From the IMG/VR virus record IMGVR_UViG_3300044615_000093, positions 1-21,525 of that record: a DNA stretch of 21,525 nucleotides; one strand, 5' to 3'. This DNA comes from a virus. The translations under genes were made by a program, and so were the position numbers. Positions within the stretch are counted from its first letter, which is position 1. Every line of letters starts with the position of its first letter. Below are positions 21,065-21,525 of this stretch, one piece after another. The notes below the pieces were generated by a model, which ran no database searches, was not told where the DNA came from, and worked only from the letters and a program-made list of their open reading frames with translations.

Positions 21065-21220
21065 TTATCTAACTTCCTTTTCTAGTTTATCGGCATTCTC
21101 CTCGATGCGGTCGGAGAACTGTTCTACAATGTCTTCGCTAGTGATGTTTAATAGCTCCAACAAGGTTATCTCATCAAGCTCTATAAGTCGCTCTTTAATC
21201 TCGTGCAGTAATAACGGCAT
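21065..21220 (-). CDS. 51-aa conserved phage protein
   Basis: A complete 51-aa frame, MPLLLHEIKERLIELDEITL continuing LELLNITSEDIVEQFSDRIE. It is acidic, helical and very similar in pattern to a small protein I recall from many aquatic phages near nucleotide-metabolism or replication genes; its function is unknown. The start lies 26 bp inside the upstream DUF3310 gene, and the stop is 3 bp before the nrdJ start, so all three are probably translated from one mRNA. Many LxELL repeats suggest helix packing or a protein-interaction role. Confidence 0.82.
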   Translation of the reverse strand: MPLLLHEIKERLIELDEITLLELLNITSEDIVEQFSDRIEENADKLEKEVR

Positions 21221-21506
21221 CTTTTTCTTTCTTGATGAGGTATTCTAAGTAGTGCTTGGCTTTTTCTAAGTCTTCCACACCATTCTTATATTTATAGCGT
21301 AACAAGTATTTTAACACATTTCCAGAATAATAGCACAGCTCCCATTCGTCAATGATTTCCCACGGTTGAATTGCTCGTTTGTAATGGTCTCCAGCTATTT
21401 GACGAGACATAACATCACCTGCGTCTTCACTACCTTCAGCATAGGCTTTATAGACCTTCTTAGTGTTCTCAGCCCATGCTTCGTAAGTATCTCCTAGGTT
21501 AGGCAT
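21195..21506 (-). CDS. DUF3310 protein (possibly extending past the window)
   Basis: From the ATG at 21506 the product is 103 aa. Residues 39-53 (GDHYKRAIQPWEIID) and 62-83 (GNVLKYLLRYKYKNGVEDL and KA) are the DUF3310 core, a domain in many phages and related to part of T7 gp1.7, a nucleotide kinase; a role in nucleotide metabolism beside nrdJ is plausible. The N-terminal 30 residues are a helical extension. The frame has no stop before the window edge (codons before the ATG read YSSPVA), so the true start may lie further upstream. Confidence 0.85.
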   Translation of the reverse strand: MPNLGDTYEAWAENTKKVYKAYAEGSEDAGDVMSRQIAGDHYKRAIQPWEIIDEWELCYYSGNVLKYLLRYKYKNGVEDLEKAKHYLEYLIKKEKDAVITARD

Positions 21507-21525
21507 CGCTACTGGTGATGAATAC

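Overview
The window is a piece of a double-stranded DNA phage genome, most likely a short-tailed (podovirus-type) phage of an aquatic Gram-negative bacterium. Its plus strand carries a complete virion-structure and lysis module. Its right end carries, on the minus strand, the end of a nucleotide-metabolism module. The case for a podovirus is the order scaffold, capsid, T7 gp11-like tube protein, large tail protein, internal (ejection) proteins and lysis, with no tape measure, sheath or baseplate genes. The Gram-negative aquatic host is inferred from a GH24 lysozyme, a B12-dependent ribonucleotide reductase and resemblance to proteins of marine and freshwater phages. The exact host cannot be named from the sequence.

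Layout: 1-466 holds a small partial gene and a zinc-ribbon protein. 533-2379 holds the scaffold and major capsid protein, closed by a strong TTCG-loop terminator. 2465-6566 is a large fibre/adhesin island: an Ala/Ser/Thr/Asn repeat fibre, a short tip protein, a C1q-like protein and a carbohydrate-binding-like adhesin, separated by very small genes (54-73 aa) that resemble fibre-assembly partners. Three of those small genes are too short for ordinary gene callers. 6569-7314 holds a coiled-coil/membrane mini-protein, a beta-rich protein and a small basic protein. A promoter-like sequence at 7322-7350 precedes the tail-tube genes (7361-9607). 9604-10832 holds two more fibre/tip genes, and 10826-11358 two small genes (one a Cys-rich metal binder). 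11358-15750 holds three internal virion proteins. 15750-18792 is a lysis/envelope block: two secreted Cys-containing proteins, a membrane/coiled-coil protein, a three-segment holin and an endolysin with an E-C-T triad.

The 215 bp between the plus-strand lysis block and the minus-strand genes (18793-19007) hold two copies of a 21-bp direct repeat, several small hairpins and a minus-strand terminator. The minus-strand genes, in transcription order, are a DUF3310 protein, a 51-aa protein, a monomeric class II ribonucleotide reductase (nrdJ) and a 50-aa protein coupled to it by an ATGA overlap.

Translation is compact: most plus-strand neighbours overlap by 1-4 bp (ATGA or TAATG junctions), implying translational coupling. 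I see no tRNA, CRISPR array, integrase, transposase or defence system. The least explained parts are the 21-bp repeats at the convergent junction, the secreted protein with three 22-residue Cys repeats beside the lysis genes, and the repeating adhesin plus mini-protein cassettes.
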